Source of the DNA: a virus
IMG/VR virus record: IMGVR_UViG_3300013126_000252
Location: 1-23,438 of that record
Direction: 5' to 3' (one strand)
DNA: 23,438 bases
Positions 1 to 9,384 of this stretch are shown one piece after another (positions within the stretch are counted from its first letter, which is position 1; each line of letters opens with the position of its first letter). The position numbers and the translations under genes are program-made. The notes under the pieces are model-generated. The model ran no database searches, had not been told where the DNA came from, and saw nothing but the letters and a program-made list of their open reading frames with translations.

Positions 1-1536
1 GACCGCGTTTGGCGCGTTGTATTCAGATCCGCGCCCATTAGTATTGGCATTCCATGTAGTGCCAGCATAAGGGCCACCACGATCATCTCCCCATACCCAC
101 AATATGCCAGTGGCCTGCATCACACCCCATTTTGAAGTGTAGGCCGCATTTAAAATCGTACTTACCTGGTCAGTTCCGATGGCCGAAGCTTCCGTTGTTC
201 CGTAAGCGGCTGCCATAAATTCGCGCTGCGTCAATAAGCGTTTGCCGTATGCGCTTGAAATTTCACTTGCTTCAAACCAAGTTAATGAGGTGTAAGCTGT
301 CGTGCCGTTACCGCCAAAAGCTGAAGGTACTTTAGAAGGGCTTGCGCCATCTGCCATGGTGACGTTATATTTTGAGGTACCATTAACGTCTGGATTGGTA
401 TTGGTGAGATAAATATCCGCCCAGAAACCGCCAGCAACTAAAGTCATGCCACGTGGATCTGAACAGGCTGGACGGAATTTTAAGTCCCAAAGGCTGTATG
501 GGTTGATTGCTGGCGTTGTATTGCCGCCAGTTTGTGCCGTGGCATTTCCGCCTGGCGCGTAGTGGAATCCGCCAATCTTGCGCCAGTTTCCTGTTGCTGG
601 AGCATTGATGTAATCTGATGTTGCTTGAATCGTGCCATCATCTTTTACCCAAACAATGTAATCTGTACCCGCTGTTAATGTCGGCATTGAAACCGCTGTT
701 GCCGTGCTGTATGTGACTAAGTTATTGCCGACTGCGATTTTTGTGCCAGCTTTAATGCTAATCGTACCAGCACCTGTAGCGGTAAATACCACGGAAGTTG
801 GGTCAGTACGCGTAAAGATGCCAGATGCAGTTACTACGGCTGATGCTACCTGATACACGACACAGCGTACAACGCCAGATGCTTCACCTCGGAATATCGC
901 AGTGTCACCCGCTGCTGTTGTGATGTTTCCTGAACTCGGTAAGATTAAGTTAGCGCCTGCCGTTAACGTCAAAGCACCTTTAAATACAACTGTGCGTTCG
1001 GCGCCTTGAGCAAGCGTAATTCCCGTAATTGCCGTTGTGCCAGTAATATTGACGTAGTTACCTGTCGCAGTTGTCAAGTTGACAGTGGCGGATGATGCAA
1101 TATCAGCGCCCTGAGCTTCATTTAATGCGCCTGTTAAAGTGCCGCCCCCCAGGCCAAGATAGTTTGTGTTTTGTGCTAAATAAACATTTGTACCATCGCT
1201 CCATAGGTTCATTGCTTGGCCTTGTGGTACAGCAACCCCTGCGCCACCTTGAGCAATTACAGTGATGGTGTAATTTCCAGTAGTTGCATTTTTAATCACC
1301 CAATCCATCGAGCTGGCGGGCATAATGACGCTGATGTTTCCTGTAAGTGCACCTGATAACTGAATAAGTTTGGTGTTAGCCTCATCTGCTGTCAACGTAA
1401 CGTTAGTATTTCCTGCCACATTTTTAGATAAAAACCCGCCAATACTTGCTTGCAATACTGTAAAACCAGAGTTCACATCCTGGACTAGAGTTAGTCCAGA
1501 TAGAACTCCTGTTACCGGGATTGAAATATCTTTCAT
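1..1536 (-). CDS. Receptor-binding tail protein with C-type-lectin-like C-terminus (3' end outside window)
   Basis: The ATG at 1536 follows a good ribosome site (AAAGGA just upstream). The frame stays open for 512 codons to the window edge, so the C-terminus is missing. Residues 60-130 and 130-230 look like beta-rich phage fibre modules (for example NLWSDGTNVYLA at 110-121 and LAQGAERTVVF at 175-185). From about residue 345 the protein resembles the C-type lectin / formylglycine-generating-enzyme fold used by phage tropism proteins: LWDLKFRPACSDPRGM (349-364), GKRLLTQREFMAAAYG (431-446), and WVWGDDRGG (480-488). The final stretch is rich in Asn/Tyr codons (WNANTNGRGSEYNAPN). Such folds sit at the tip of tail fibres and bind receptors; several are targets of diversity-generating retroelements. 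It follows the tip protein J gene by 17 bp, the expected place for a fibre. Assignment of the fold is by motif recognition; variation of this protein is inference. Confidence 0.85.
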   Translation of the reverse strand, partial: MKDISIPVTGVLSGLTLVQDVNSGFTVLQASIGGFLSKNVAGNTNVTLTADEANTKLIQLSGALTGNISVIMPASSMDWVIKNATTGNYTITVIAQGGAGVAVPQGQAMNLWSDGTNVYLAQNTNYLGLGGGTLTGALNEAQGADIASSATVNLTTATGNYVNITGTTAITGITLAQGAERTVVFKGALTLTAGANLILPSSGNITTAAGDTAIFRGEASGVVRCVVYQVASAVVTASGIFTRTDPTSVVFTATGAGTISIKAGTKIAVGNNLVTYSTATAVSMPTLTAGTDYIVWVKDDGTIQATSDYINAPATGNWRKIGGFHYAPGGNATAQTGGNTTPAINPYSLWDLKFRPACSDPRGMTLVAGGFWADIYLTNTNPDVNGTSKYNVTMADGASPSKVPSAFGGNGTTAYTSLTWFEASEISSAYGKRLLTQREFMAAAYGTTEASAIGTDQVSTILNAAYTSKWGVMQATGILWVWGDDRGGPYAGTTWNANTNGRGSEYNAPNAV

Positions 1537-1553
1537 AGCTTTCCTTTCTCTAT

Positions 1554-4547
1554 TTAATAGCCTTGGGCTTGAATGTTGACGGTTCTTATTACACGAGAAC
1601 CGCCGTTATATACGTCTAAACTCAATCCAGTTGCTGTAACATTACTGAGCACTACAACATCACCCGATGCCGCATTTACAATTGTTGTTTGAACGGTCGG
1701 AACGCTAGAAGCGCCATTTCCGCCATTAAATGGCGATGTGTAAGTTAGTGAGGTGGTGGTTGTGCTAGATGTTATGCTCTGGTAAGAATCAATACGATCC
1801 GGAACATCTACTGAAAAAGTAAATTGGGGGATGAGTGTTGTCACAGCGGTATCTGAAGATGTGACAAGCAATCTTGCTTTAAAATATTGAGCGTTATATG
1901 TCCCTGTTATAAAGTTTTGCCAAGCGCCATAAACTCCGTTGCTATTAGCGATTGCAATTTGTGGTTGGATCGTGATTTTTGATCCAAGTACAGAGGCAAG
2001 GATGTCCGTTGCAGATAATATGTCTTTGATGTTAAGTGTATTATCGTAAATTGATTGGGCATAGGCTATGTAGTTCATTGTGACAATACATGGTGCAATG
2101 CGGCCAATATTTACTAAATGACTAGCTGGCAAATCATATTCACCGCTAGTGCATACACCTCCGTACCATATTACGTCAGTTATTGATAAGGCATTAGGCT
2201 CGCCGAGTATGTTTCCGCTTGCGCCCAAATACAAATTATTATTTACAACTTCCATGTTGATGCGCGTACCAAGCCAGCCTAAATTTGGCTCATTAAAACT
2301 AGCAATTACATTTCGAACAAGCGTTGCTCCTGACACTTGAATGGCCACGGGAGCGGTTGAATAGATATTAATTCCGCTGCTTGTTTGATAATGTGCCGCA
2401 ATCCAGTGAGTTCCATTACAAATAGCTGTAAAACTAGCTAATGAAGTGCGGCCAAATACGGACGCCGTTTCCCATGTATTTCCTACGCGAATCTCATAGT
2501 CAACATTGGGCTGTCTGAAATCTTTGATAGCATCCCAATACAGGTTTAATACATTACCAACAAAGTTGCTTGTCACATTCTGCACATTTGGCAATGCGCT
2601 GGTAAGCGCAGAACCTTGAATTGTATAAATAATCGCTTCAATGTCTGCAATTGATTGAACCGCTGCACCATATTGATTGAAGCTTGGTAACTTGATATAA
2701 ATCTTATTGCCAATCTTGTCAGGTGTGAACGCGTATTTTGCTAGTGCTTTGTCGTCAATACGAATAAATGGGGAGTTGGCTGCGTGCGTTGAAATATTTG
2801 AGTGATATACACCTCGGCGCAAATAACTCAAATTGTATTTATTAGCCCCCACCAAAGTTGAATTTTGATAGCTGATATATTCACCATCCACATATGCAAG
2901 TGTTGTGAAGTTATCCGCATCTGCTTGAGACCCGCCATCAAGCGTTGCACGACTGATGCTTAGGTCTATAGATAATGTATCATCTTTGTCAGGGTCAGCA
3001 TGTGAAACTAATGGGGAGTTTAGCCAGCCCATTCGAGCCGGATTAGTGATCGTAGCAATCTGTTGGTAGTTAACGCCATCAATAGATACCCAAACCTGAC
3101 AGCCGCCCCATAGCGTACCCCCGCATGCGCCAATCCATACTTCCAAGCCATTAGAAGTTAAAATAGCAGGCGCTTCAAAAATGACAGGGGCATTGGTATC
3201 GCTAGCGCTTGCATTTGTATAAAAGCTATTGGCCTCACTTGATTGCTGAGAGTAAACGGCATGACTTGATATGCCAGCTGGCGCATCCTCTGCAATAATC
3301 GTTAGCAAGCCATCTTCGTTTTCTTCAACAGATAAAATTCGGATTGGATAACTATTCAAACCAAGCGCGGCATCGGTAATCGTTACATAGTCTGTGGGCT
3401 CAAGTAAGCAATATTTCCAAGAAAGCGTAAATTCATAGGTATTTCGAATGTAACAACTTCTTTGCAGTAATAACTGGGCCACAGACCGCGCAACAGAAGG
3501 TAATGCAATTTCATGTGCTGTAATTGGCTGCATTGGGCGCAATCCAAGCGAATCGATATTGACCTGATCTTTTGCTTCTGCGATTTCAATATTGTATTCA
3601 TTGAAGCGATTTACAAACTCTACTTGCACTGAGTTGAAGGCGTCTGAGGTGGCATTGCGTAATAACCTCACGGGATCTTCCCCGGCAGTCACGATAAAAT
3701 CATCATCGTTAAGCGCGTAAATCGGCATTACGTTTGGCGTATAAGCTACGCCGTTTCCTACGGAGGAAGAATCTCCAAATGGTGTAATTTTAAGTTTACC
3801 CTCGCTGAAATAAATTCCTGAATTTGTAATTCTGCAAAGGTCGGTCAAGATTTCATTAGCTCGTTTTTGTGTGGTGTACGCGGGAGACAAAAACAAATTA
3901 TTGGATACACAATAATTGGAATATTGCGTTAAATCTCCAATTTTAATGGCTGGAAAACCAACGCCATAATGACCATTGGTCAGAAAATCAACGACAATAT
4001 CCCTAGGGTTAGCGTCATCAATCACGCCACTATTAAATTGCAGGCGACCACTCACGTCAAACGTATGATTAGGTAATGACGAGTTGTTACCTAAGTCGTA
4101 TGCGCTAGCTGCAACGTAAGATAGCCCCTCATAAGCTAACGCGCTATCTGGGTGCTTAGTTGCAATCCATGTCCATACAGATTGCGGATAGGAACCTAAG
4201 AATTTACTAAATTTGCTACCAGCGTCAGTGATATAGTCCTTGTCAGACCAAAAAGCATTGATTCCGGAGATTTGTCCTTCGCACAAACCAAGAGCAAGCG
4301 CAGCTGTATAGGTGTAGGTGGTATTGGTTGAATCAACACTACCGCCGCCTTTTCCGCCACCGCTGGAGGTGGTTGTAGTATGTGGTACCGCCGTAAAATC
4401 ACTATACCAAATCAGATTGCCAGCAATACGGCTGCGGCCATATAAAATTGGTACAACAAGTCCATAAGCTGACGTTTGAATTCGTAAGCCAAGCGCCATT
4501 GGCTCAGTCGTGTTAATCGACTGACTGCTTCCAAATATACCACCCAT
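1554..4547 (-). CDS. J: Tail tip / host-specificity protein (J-like)
   Basis: A 997-residue protein, slightly shorter than lambda gpJ (1132). It occupies the J position, directly after the NlpC/P60 protein and before the fibre gene. The N-terminus (PMALGLRIQTSAYGLVVPIL, about 16-35) is typical of the tail-hub family that begins with a short segment reading through 'YG...ILYGRSRIAGNLIWY'. The middle contains hub-like beta domains (roughly 170-430), followed by fibronectin-like and Ig-like regions (600-800) and a Thr/Ser-rich C-terminus. The family forms the baseplate hub and central tip that contacts the host surface. Start codon and upstream stop overlap the neighbouring gene by one base, indicating translational coupling. 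Confidence is high for role, lower for precise domain borders. Confidence 0.88.
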   Translation of the reverse strand: MGGIFGSSQSINTTEPMALGLRIQTSAYGLVVPILYGRSRIAGNLIWYSDFTAVPHTTTTSSGGGKGGGSVDSTNTTYTYTAALALGLCEGQISGINAFWSDKDYITDAGSKFSKFLGSYPQSVWTWIATKHPDSALAYEGLSYVAASAYDLGNNSSLPNHTFDVSGRLQFNSGVIDDANPRDIVVDFLTNGHYGVGFPAIKIGDLTQYSNYCVSNNLFLSPAYTTQKRANEILTDLCRITNSGIYFSEGKLKITPFGDSSSVGNGVAYTPNVMPIYALNDDDFIVTAGEDPVRLLRNATSDAFNSVQVEFVNRFNEYNIEIAEAKDQVNIDSLGLRPMQPITAHEIALPSVARSVAQLLLQRSCYIRNTYEFTLSWKYCLLEPTDYVTITDAALGLNSYPIRILSVEENEDGLLTIIAEDAPAGISSHAVYSQQSSEANSFYTNASASDTNAPVIFEAPAILTSNGLEVWIGACGGTLWGGCQVWVSIDGVNYQQIATITNPARMGWLNSPLVSHADPDKDDTLSIDLSISRATLDGGSQADADNFTTLAYVDGEYISYQNSTLVGANKYNLSYLRRGVYHSNISTHAANSPFIRIDDKALAKYAFTPDKIGNKIYIKLPSFNQYGAAVQSIADIEAIIYTIQGSALTSALPNVQNVTSNFVGNVLNLYWDAIKDFRQPNVDYEIRVGNTWETASVFGRTSLASFTAICNGTHWIAAHYQTSSGINIYSTAPVAIQVSGATLVRNVIASFNEPNLGWLGTRINMEVVNNNLYLGASGNILGEPNALSITDVIWYGGVCTSGEYDLPASHLVNIGRIAPCIVTMNYIAYAQSIYDNTLNIKDILSATDILASVLGSKITIQPQIAIANSNGVYGAWQNFITGTYNAQYFKARLLVTSSDTAVTTLIPQFTFSVDVPDRIDSYQSITSSTTTTSLTYTSPFNGGNGASSVPTVQTTIVNAASGDVVVLSNVTATGLSLDVYNGGSRVIRTVNIQAQGY

Positions 4548-4975
4548 TATTTAAGACCTTTTAATCTGTAGTAGCCAGCAAATCGGCTTTGCATTTCCGT
4601 GTGGTCTAAATCCGTTAAAACTACCGATTTTTCATCTCGGTATGCATGAATGATGGTATGGCTATCCACTACGATAGCGCCATGCGCTGGATGCCTGCCG
4701 TACTTAAACATGGCAATATCACCGCGCTCCCCTTCGGCAATGGGGTCGGCATATTGCATTAGGAATTGCAAAAACATAGGTTCATTTCGATGTAAGTGCC
4801 AGTCGCGTGGATAAAACCCCGTATCAATATGTGACACAAGCCCAACATTTGAATACACGCCAATTAAAAATTGAGCACAATCAACACCCACGCCTTTTAA
4901 TAGTGCGTTGTGATGCCAAGGCGTACCAAGCCATGTCATTGCCTCAGCAATGATGGATTCTCGAATATTGCTCAT
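4547..4975 (-). CDS. K: NlpC/P60 tail tip peptidase (K-like)
   Basis: A 142-residue NlpC/P60 cysteine peptidase of the phage tail-assembly type. The catalytic Cys33 lies in VGVDCAQFLIGVY and the catalytic His98 in PAHGAIVVD; His106 or His110 could complete the site. The N-terminal WLGTPWHHNALLKG block (15-28) is the family signature. It lacks the JAMM half found in lambda gpK, so it matches the shorter gene-transfer-agent-like version. These proteins sit in the tail tip and are thought to cut peptidoglycan stem peptides during DNA entry or act in tip assembly. It overlaps the DUF2163 gene by 4 bp and abuts J, the conserved L-K-J order. Confidence 0.9.
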   Translation of the reverse strand: MSNIRESIIAEAMTWLGTPWHHNALLKGVGVDCAQFLIGVYSNVGLVSHIDTGFYPRDWHLHRNEPMFLQFLMQYADPIAEGERGDIAMFKYGRHPAHGAIVVDSHTIIHAYRDEKSVVLTDLDHTEMQSRFAGYYRLKGLK

Positions 4976-5844
4976 CGTGTCGTTTCTGGTACTGGAACGT
5001 AAGGAAAACCTCTGAAATGCGCGAGGTTGTTAAATTTGTTTTTACAGGTCGATTGTTGCTTATCGCATCCTGCATAGACATAAAAACTGTCGCCTGGCGA
5101 TGGCGCTTGCGGCAATGGATTCATCAAAGAAAGACTGCTATTGGTGTACGCTTTCACGGTACGTTTAATGCCAGTCAGCGCGCCTGAGGTAAATTCAATG
5201 TACCCCATATCAAAATATCCATTAGCCTTAGATGTCACGTTGCACAAAACCAAAGAGGCGGTGCTGTTGGCATTAACAATGCCGCTAGTCCTAAAGCTTA
5301 TCCTGCTTGCTTGGCAATCTGTGTCATAAAGATTATGCGGGCATCCAGCTTGATACAAGTTGCGGGGCATTTGAATATTTAACAGCTCAATATCGCTTTT
5401 AACGACTAGATCAATTTCATTGCGCGACATGGTAATGTCAGCAACACGACCACTAAAATTCACGTACCCGCCAATGACTGTCGTGTTATCGCTTAAAAAT
5501 ACGCGCTCAAGCAATACCATAGAGCCATCCAACACTCCTTTGGCTGCGGACTGAATCCAGCTTATAGCACCAAGCATATCTGACGATTTGGCGTAAATCT
5601 TGAGGTCAAGAGTATCTACCTCAACACCCAAAATAGTTCTCACGCGCGAGCGCTCAAAAAGTGGATTGGTGCCATCCCCTGCTTTATTAAAGGTGATTCC
5701 GTTATAAGTGACATTCAAATCCCAAAGGGCATAACGATAGTTTGTGCCATCGAGCAGCGTGAACGTCAATAAATCCACCATAATGTATTCTTGATGGTTA
5801 TTGAGATAGTTAATTAAATCCGCTGAAGCTGATTTCATGCTCAT
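4972..5844 (-). CDS. L: DUF2163 / BR0599-family tail tip protein (L-like)
   Basis: A 290-residue protein with the DUF2163 layout: an N-terminal beta domain (DLLTFTLLDGTNYRYALWD at 24-42) and a C-terminal region ending AHFRGFPYVPVPE. Four cysteines (168, 177, 260, 267) in AGCPHNLYDTDC and AGCDKQQSTC match the cluster that, in lambda gpL, binds an iron-sulphur centre in the tail tip. Binding here is inferred from cysteine placement. The gene lies between the DUF2460 and NlpC/P60 genes with 4-bp overlaps on both sides, so the three are probably translated together. It corresponds in position to lambda L. Confidence 0.9.
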   Translation of the reverse strand: MSMKSASADLINYLNNHQEYIMVDLLTFTLLDGTNYRYALWDLNVTYNGITFNKAGDGTNPLFERSRVRTILGVEVDTLDLKIYAKSSDMLGAISWIQSAAKGVLDGSMVLLERVFLSDNTTVIGGYVNFSGRVADITMSRNEIDLVVKSDIELLNIQMPRNLYQAGCPHNLYDTDCQASRISFRTSGIVNANSTASLVLCNVTSKANGYFDMGYIEFTSGALTGIKRTVKAYTNSSLSLMNPLPQAPSPGDSFYVYAGCDKQQSTCKNKFNNLAHFRGFPYVPVPETTR

Positions 5845-6449
5845 ACCTTATTTAGGGTGCTACCAACAAAATCGAGCTTTTTCAGTTCCCATAGGTCGCG
5901 CACCATTAAATTAAACTCACTGGTATCCTGGACAAATCGACAGCGGTAATAATAGGTGCCAGACCAACGCACAACCGAGCCAATGGCTGGCGGTGAGACG
6001 AATGTCACCATGCCTGTTGAATTGACTGTGTAATTGGTGACAACCGAACCATCAACTGTAATATTGGTAATCACGTTTACGTTTTGCACTGGCTCTAAAA
6101 ATACATTGCCTACACCCAGAGAGCGCACCAATTGAAAACTTACATTGCTGCCATCACCAATGCCGATGGTTTGATCTGTCATTGCATTATCTGTCGGGTC
6201 TGAGTACAAGAAGCTATCAAATGCCCCTTGGCGCGCAATAATAAAACCTATAAGCCTGTCATAATCGTTACCAAAATTTCCATCGCGTAACACTTCATAA
6301 CTAAGTTTGAATGTCCATAATGGATAAGACATAAATGCGGCTCTGCGTTCAAAACCATTTACTGAGCGATGAACCTTGGTACTAAACTCTGGCTGTTTAA
6401 CGACATTCCAGCTTTGGCCAACTAAAACTGGAAAAATAGCGTTACTCAT
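5841..6449 (-). CDS. DUF2460 distal tail protein (M-position)
   Basis: A 202-residue protein of the DUF2460 (TIGR02217) family, recognised from FPVLVGQSWNVVKQPEFST near the N-terminus, the FIIARQGAFDSFLYSDPTDN block (about 68-87) and the C-terminal beta-strands ending in LVRDLWELKKLDF. The family is common in gene-transfer agents and in siphophages with a GTA-like tip, where it acts as the distal tail ring joining tube and hub. It lies directly after the tape measure, as lambda M does, though it is about twice the length of gpM. Three bases separate it from the tape-measure stop codon. Confidence 0.88.
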   Translation of the reverse strand: MSNAIFPVLVGQSWNVVKQPEFSTKVHRSVNGFERRAAFMSYPLWTFKLSYEVLRDGNFGNDYDRLIGFIIARQGAFDSFLYSDPTDNAMTDQTIGIGDGSNVSFQLVRSLGVGNVFLEPVQNVNVITNITVDGSVVTNYTVNSTGMVTFVSPPAIGSVVRWSGTYYYRCRFVQDTSEFNLMVRDLWELKKLDFVGSTLNKV

Positions 6450-6451
6450 GA

Positions 6452-9028
6452 TTAAACCTTTATGGGTGTGAAGTTGCGCGCCATATTGCGGAGCGCCGGG
6501 GCTAGGGTATGGCTATTTGCTTTGAAATAATCACGCACGCTCTTGGCATCCATTGCATTGATATGAACGTGGACAGGTGCGCCTCCAGCCCCGCCGCCAT
6601 CGGATAAAGCACGAATGGTGTCGGCATATTTTGAAGGGAGCACCATCTCGTTTTGGTGAAGTTGGGCCACTGGATTAAGGCCCTTCGGAATGTCATAACC
6701 ACCCTCAGCAGAAATAATAGATCCTGCAAACCCAGCAACCGTAGCAAAAGCACCCGCAGCGACAACTGGCGCCATAAACGGCCCCACAATAGGAATTGCA
6801 GCAATGGCTTTATAAGCCCCAGCCATTGCCTCCCATGCATCGTTCATAATGCTTTTAATAGCAGTGCCAGCACTGATTACCATGCTTTCGCCTGCAGCCG
6901 CTTCTTCAGCTGCAGTCCGTTCTTGGGTGCCTAAGATGGTGGCGGCAGTCATCTTCACTTCTTTCATGATCCAATCGGCCAACATTTTTACGCCAAGATT
7001 GGCAAACTCAAGCGCGATGCTTTGGAAGATGTTATGAAGGGCTTTAGAGAGTGAGGTGGTGCCTTGGATGATGCCATCAATGGATTTGGAAAATGCCGCT
7101 TTAATCGGATCCGAAAACTTATCCCAGGTCTTTTTCTCTTCAATCAGGATTTGATTGTTGATTTGCGCCATGTCTTTGGCATGCTTTTCAGCCATGGCTT
7201 GGATTTTGTCGTAAGCTGCTTGCTGTGCAATCACATCATCTTTAATTAAATCGGCTTTATCCTGAGCAGCTTTTAATTCAATTTGATATTGCTGCTCTGC
7301 CAATGCTTGTAAGCCTGCCAACTCTTCTTGCGCGCTGATTTGGCCTAGTTCTTTTTTGGTTTTAAGCTGATCGCGCTCCATCTCGATTAGCGTGACATCG
7401 TGCGTACGCTGCCGATCAATGCGCATGTCTTCTAGCTTATCCATCTGCATCCGATGCTCTTCGGCTGCTTTGGTCATATCCGCAAGCGCTTTGATGTACT
7501 CTTTAGACTGCAGGCCGTAAGTGTCACCAATTTTGGCAGCAATTTCGCCAGCAATTTTGATGCGTTCGGTTCCGCCTGCTTGCTCTGCAGCGGATTGGGC
7601 TTTTAGCCCTTCGATTTCATTTTGGAAGTTTTCTTGCGCTTCTTTTTTGTGAAGTGCATAAATCTCATGCTCAACATCACGGCGCTCTTTAGAACCTTTT
7701 TTAGTTTGCGCTAGCTTTTGTTCCCAGAAAGCAATTTCTGCTTGGAGTGAGTCTTTGAAATAATTCTTTTCATTTTCGAGCATCAACTCCAATTCAGCTT
7801 TCCACTCGGTTGCACGGGATGTTTTAGTGCCCTTTGGGTCTGCGGACGCATCGGCGCCAGATTGATTCTTTTTTGAATCTTCTACAGTATCGGGATGAAT
7901 TAATCCTCGAAGGGCCTCTGCGGTCTTGCTTCCCTCTTTAATAATGTTATCAAAGCGCTTTTTAGCAATATCTTCGATGTTACCAAGGCCTTCATCCCAA
8001 GCTTTTTTAGCGCCTGAGAAATCGAGGGTTTTTAATCCCCACAAAATCTGATCGACTACTTTAATCACAGTCAATGCAAACTCTCTAATAGCTTCGCCAA
8101 TTGCTGTAGTGATCTGCCAAAGTATGTAAAAAGCGTCCCAGGCTAATTCACAAACGAAAACGACAGCATTCATCGCTACTTTAAATTTCTCAATCGCAGC
8201 AGGTGCCTCATCTCTAAACCATTGGCCGATTTGAGTTAACAATGGCATGAGTGCATCCGCGACAACTTTACCAACAGCCTCCAATACATCGCCTACATCT
8301 TTCATGGCTTTACGATAGGCTTCTTGATTTTGGGCGCCGCGTACTCCGACCGTTAATCCCAGTTCCTCATTGGTTTTTCTGGCTTCTTCAGTACGTTGCG
8401 CATTGAGTTCCAACAGCCGAGAACCATCCTCAATCCCTTTACCAAAAAACCGGATGGCAGTGACGTTTCGATCGGTACCTTCACGGTGATCGTTGGTAAT
8501 TTTGATGGCATCAAGCATCAAATCATTGAGAGGCCGAAGATGACCACTCGAATCGCGTGTGGTAAGCCCCATCTTATTGAGGCCTTCTTCGTTTTTGTTG
8601 ATTTGTTTTTCTAGCCCTTTAGCTGCGCTGGAGTAATCATCCGTGCTGACATGAATATCACCCAAAGCCTGATTAAGGGTTGCAGCATCATTGGCCGTAA
8701 TACCTAATGCACGGCCTAATTTTTCATTTTCTTCGTAATACTTAGAAGCCCCTGAAATCGCTTCTTTAAATAACTCACCGCCAGCAAATACCGCACTAAA
8801 GGCCATCATGGCGCCATTGAGTTTAGAAAACATTTCCCCAATTTGGCCAAAGTTGGAATTAATGGCAGATGTTGCCTGATTCATGGCACTTGTCATCTGC
8901 TCACTTGCTTCGCGGATACTGGATTGCATCCGCTGAGAAGTGCTCAGCGCTCTATCACCTAATTTTTCAAACTCCGCATTGGCCTGACTCGCGTCTGCGC
9001 CAATTTGAATAATAGAATCATTTGACAT
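6452..9028 (-). CDS. H: Tape measure protein
   Basis: An 858-residue protein, nearly the same length as lambda gpH (853), and the longest helical protein in the tail block. The N-terminus (1-100) is a predicted coiled coil rich in Ala, Gln, Ser and Glu. Hydrophobic segments occur near 285-335 (VAMNAVVFVCELAWDAFYIL and following). A charged coiled coil runs through about 400-640 (KAELELMLENEKNYFKDSLQ). A Gly/Ala-rich hydrophobic stretch lies near 745-790 (IAAIPIVGPFMAPVVAAGAF). The C-terminus carries VHVHINAMDAKSVRDYF, a motif often seen at the end of tape measures. It sets tail length and is ejected with the DNA. Its position after the G/T chaperones is diagnostic. Confidence 0.93.
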   Translation of the reverse strand: MSNDSIIQIGADASQANAEFEKLGDRALSTSQRMQSSIREASEQMTSAMNQATSAINSNFGQIGEMFSKLNGAMMAFSAVFAGGELFKEAISGASKYYEENEKLGRALGITANDAATLNQALGDIHVSTDDYSSAAKGLEKQINKNEEGLNKMGLTTRDSSGHLRPLNDLMLDAIKITNDHREGTDRNVTAIRFFGKGIEDGSRLLELNAQRTEEARKTNEELGLTVGVRGAQNQEAYRKAMKDVGDVLEAVGKVVADALMPLLTQIGQWFRDEAPAAIEKFKVAMNAVVFVCELAWDAFYILWQITTAIGEAIREFALTVIKVVDQILWGLKTLDFSGAKKAWDEGLGNIEDIAKKRFDNIIKEGSKTAEALRGLIHPDTVEDSKKNQSGADASADPKGTKTSRATEWKAELELMLENEKNYFKDSLQAEIAFWEQKLAQTKKGSKERRDVEHEIYALHKKEAQENFQNEIEGLKAQSAAEQAGGTERIKIAGEIAAKIGDTYGLQSKEYIKALADMTKAAEEHRMQMDKLEDMRIDRQRTHDVTLIEMERDQLKTKKELGQISAQEELAGLQALAEQQYQIELKAAQDKADLIKDDVIAQQAAYDKIQAMAEKHAKDMAQINNQILIEEKKTWDKFSDPIKAAFSKSIDGIIQGTTSLSKALHNIFQSIALEFANLGVKMLADWIMKEVKMTAATILGTQERTAAEEAAAGESMVISAGTAIKSIMNDAWEAMAGAYKAIAAIPIVGPFMAPVVAAGAFATVAGFAGSIISAEGGYDIPKGLNPVAQLHQNEMVLPSKYADTIRALSDGGGAGGAPVHVHINAMDAKSVRDYFKANSHTLAPALRNMARNFTPIKV

Positions 9029-9042
9029 TTGAATCTCGCAAT

Positions 9043-9066
9043 AAAAAGGGGCGCCATAAGCGCCCC
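9043..9066 (-). terminator. Intrinsic terminator between tail chaperone T and tape measure
   Basis: A perfect 7-bp stem GGGGCGC/GCGCCCC (9048-9054 with 9060-9066), loop of 5, followed on the minus strand by five U residues. It fills the 44-bp gap between the T frame and the tape-measure start, so it could lower expression of the tape measure relative to upstream tail genes unless RNA polymerase is antiterminated. Confidence 0.75.
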
Positions 9067-9072
9067 TGCGGT

Positions 9073-9384
9073 TTAATGTGATTGGGTTGGAATTTTAAAT
9101 TGCGCTAATACCTGATCAAACTCGGATTCGCTCAATTGATTAACTGGAATAAATTCTGAAACAGATTCAATCTCTGTTGAGTCAATTAAACTCACTTTTT
9201 CCGGCTCTTCATAACCGAGTAAGTGAGCGATGATCCTCAACTGAGTTTGCTGAGGCGGAATTTTGTCCCAGTACTGAACGTAGGCTTGCAGGCGAGGAAT
9301 TGTCATAAACTCGTCGATATACTCCCACGTCACCCCCAATGCGGTGGTGAGGTGGCAATATAATTCGTCCCAGTTTAATTCCCC
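9073..9384 (-). CDS. T: Tail assembly chaperone, T-domain reading frame (probable -1 frameshift extension of G)
   Basis: An open frame of 103 codons that starts without a normal initiator inside the last codons of the G-like gene and is reached by a -1 shift. Read from the shift region it gives GELNWDELYCHLTTALGVTW, then YIDEFMTIPRLQAYVQYW. The W..L...LT...G..W.EI/YI.EFMT.PR pattern is what I expect of a T domain in the lambda-type G/GT pair. A TTG at 9339 could start a shorter 88-residue product, but this would lose the conserved first helix. The C-terminus is Glu/Ser-rich. GT helps hold tape measure and major tail protein during tail assembly and is not part of the virion. Confidence 0.72.
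   Translation of the reverse strand, partial: GELNWDELYCHLTTALGVTWEYIDEFMTIPRLQAYVQYWDKIPPQQTQLRIIAHLLGYEEPEKVSLIDSTEIESVSEFIPVNQLSESEFDQVLAQFKIPTQSH

Noticed and set aside
1370-1579. Plus-strand open frame over the fibre/J boundary
   Set aside because: Antisense to two confident genes, no ribosome site, no recognisable protein.
6653-7249. Several plus-strand open frames within the tape measure
   Set aside because: Antisense shadows of an Ala/Lys/Glu-rich coding region; no independent support.
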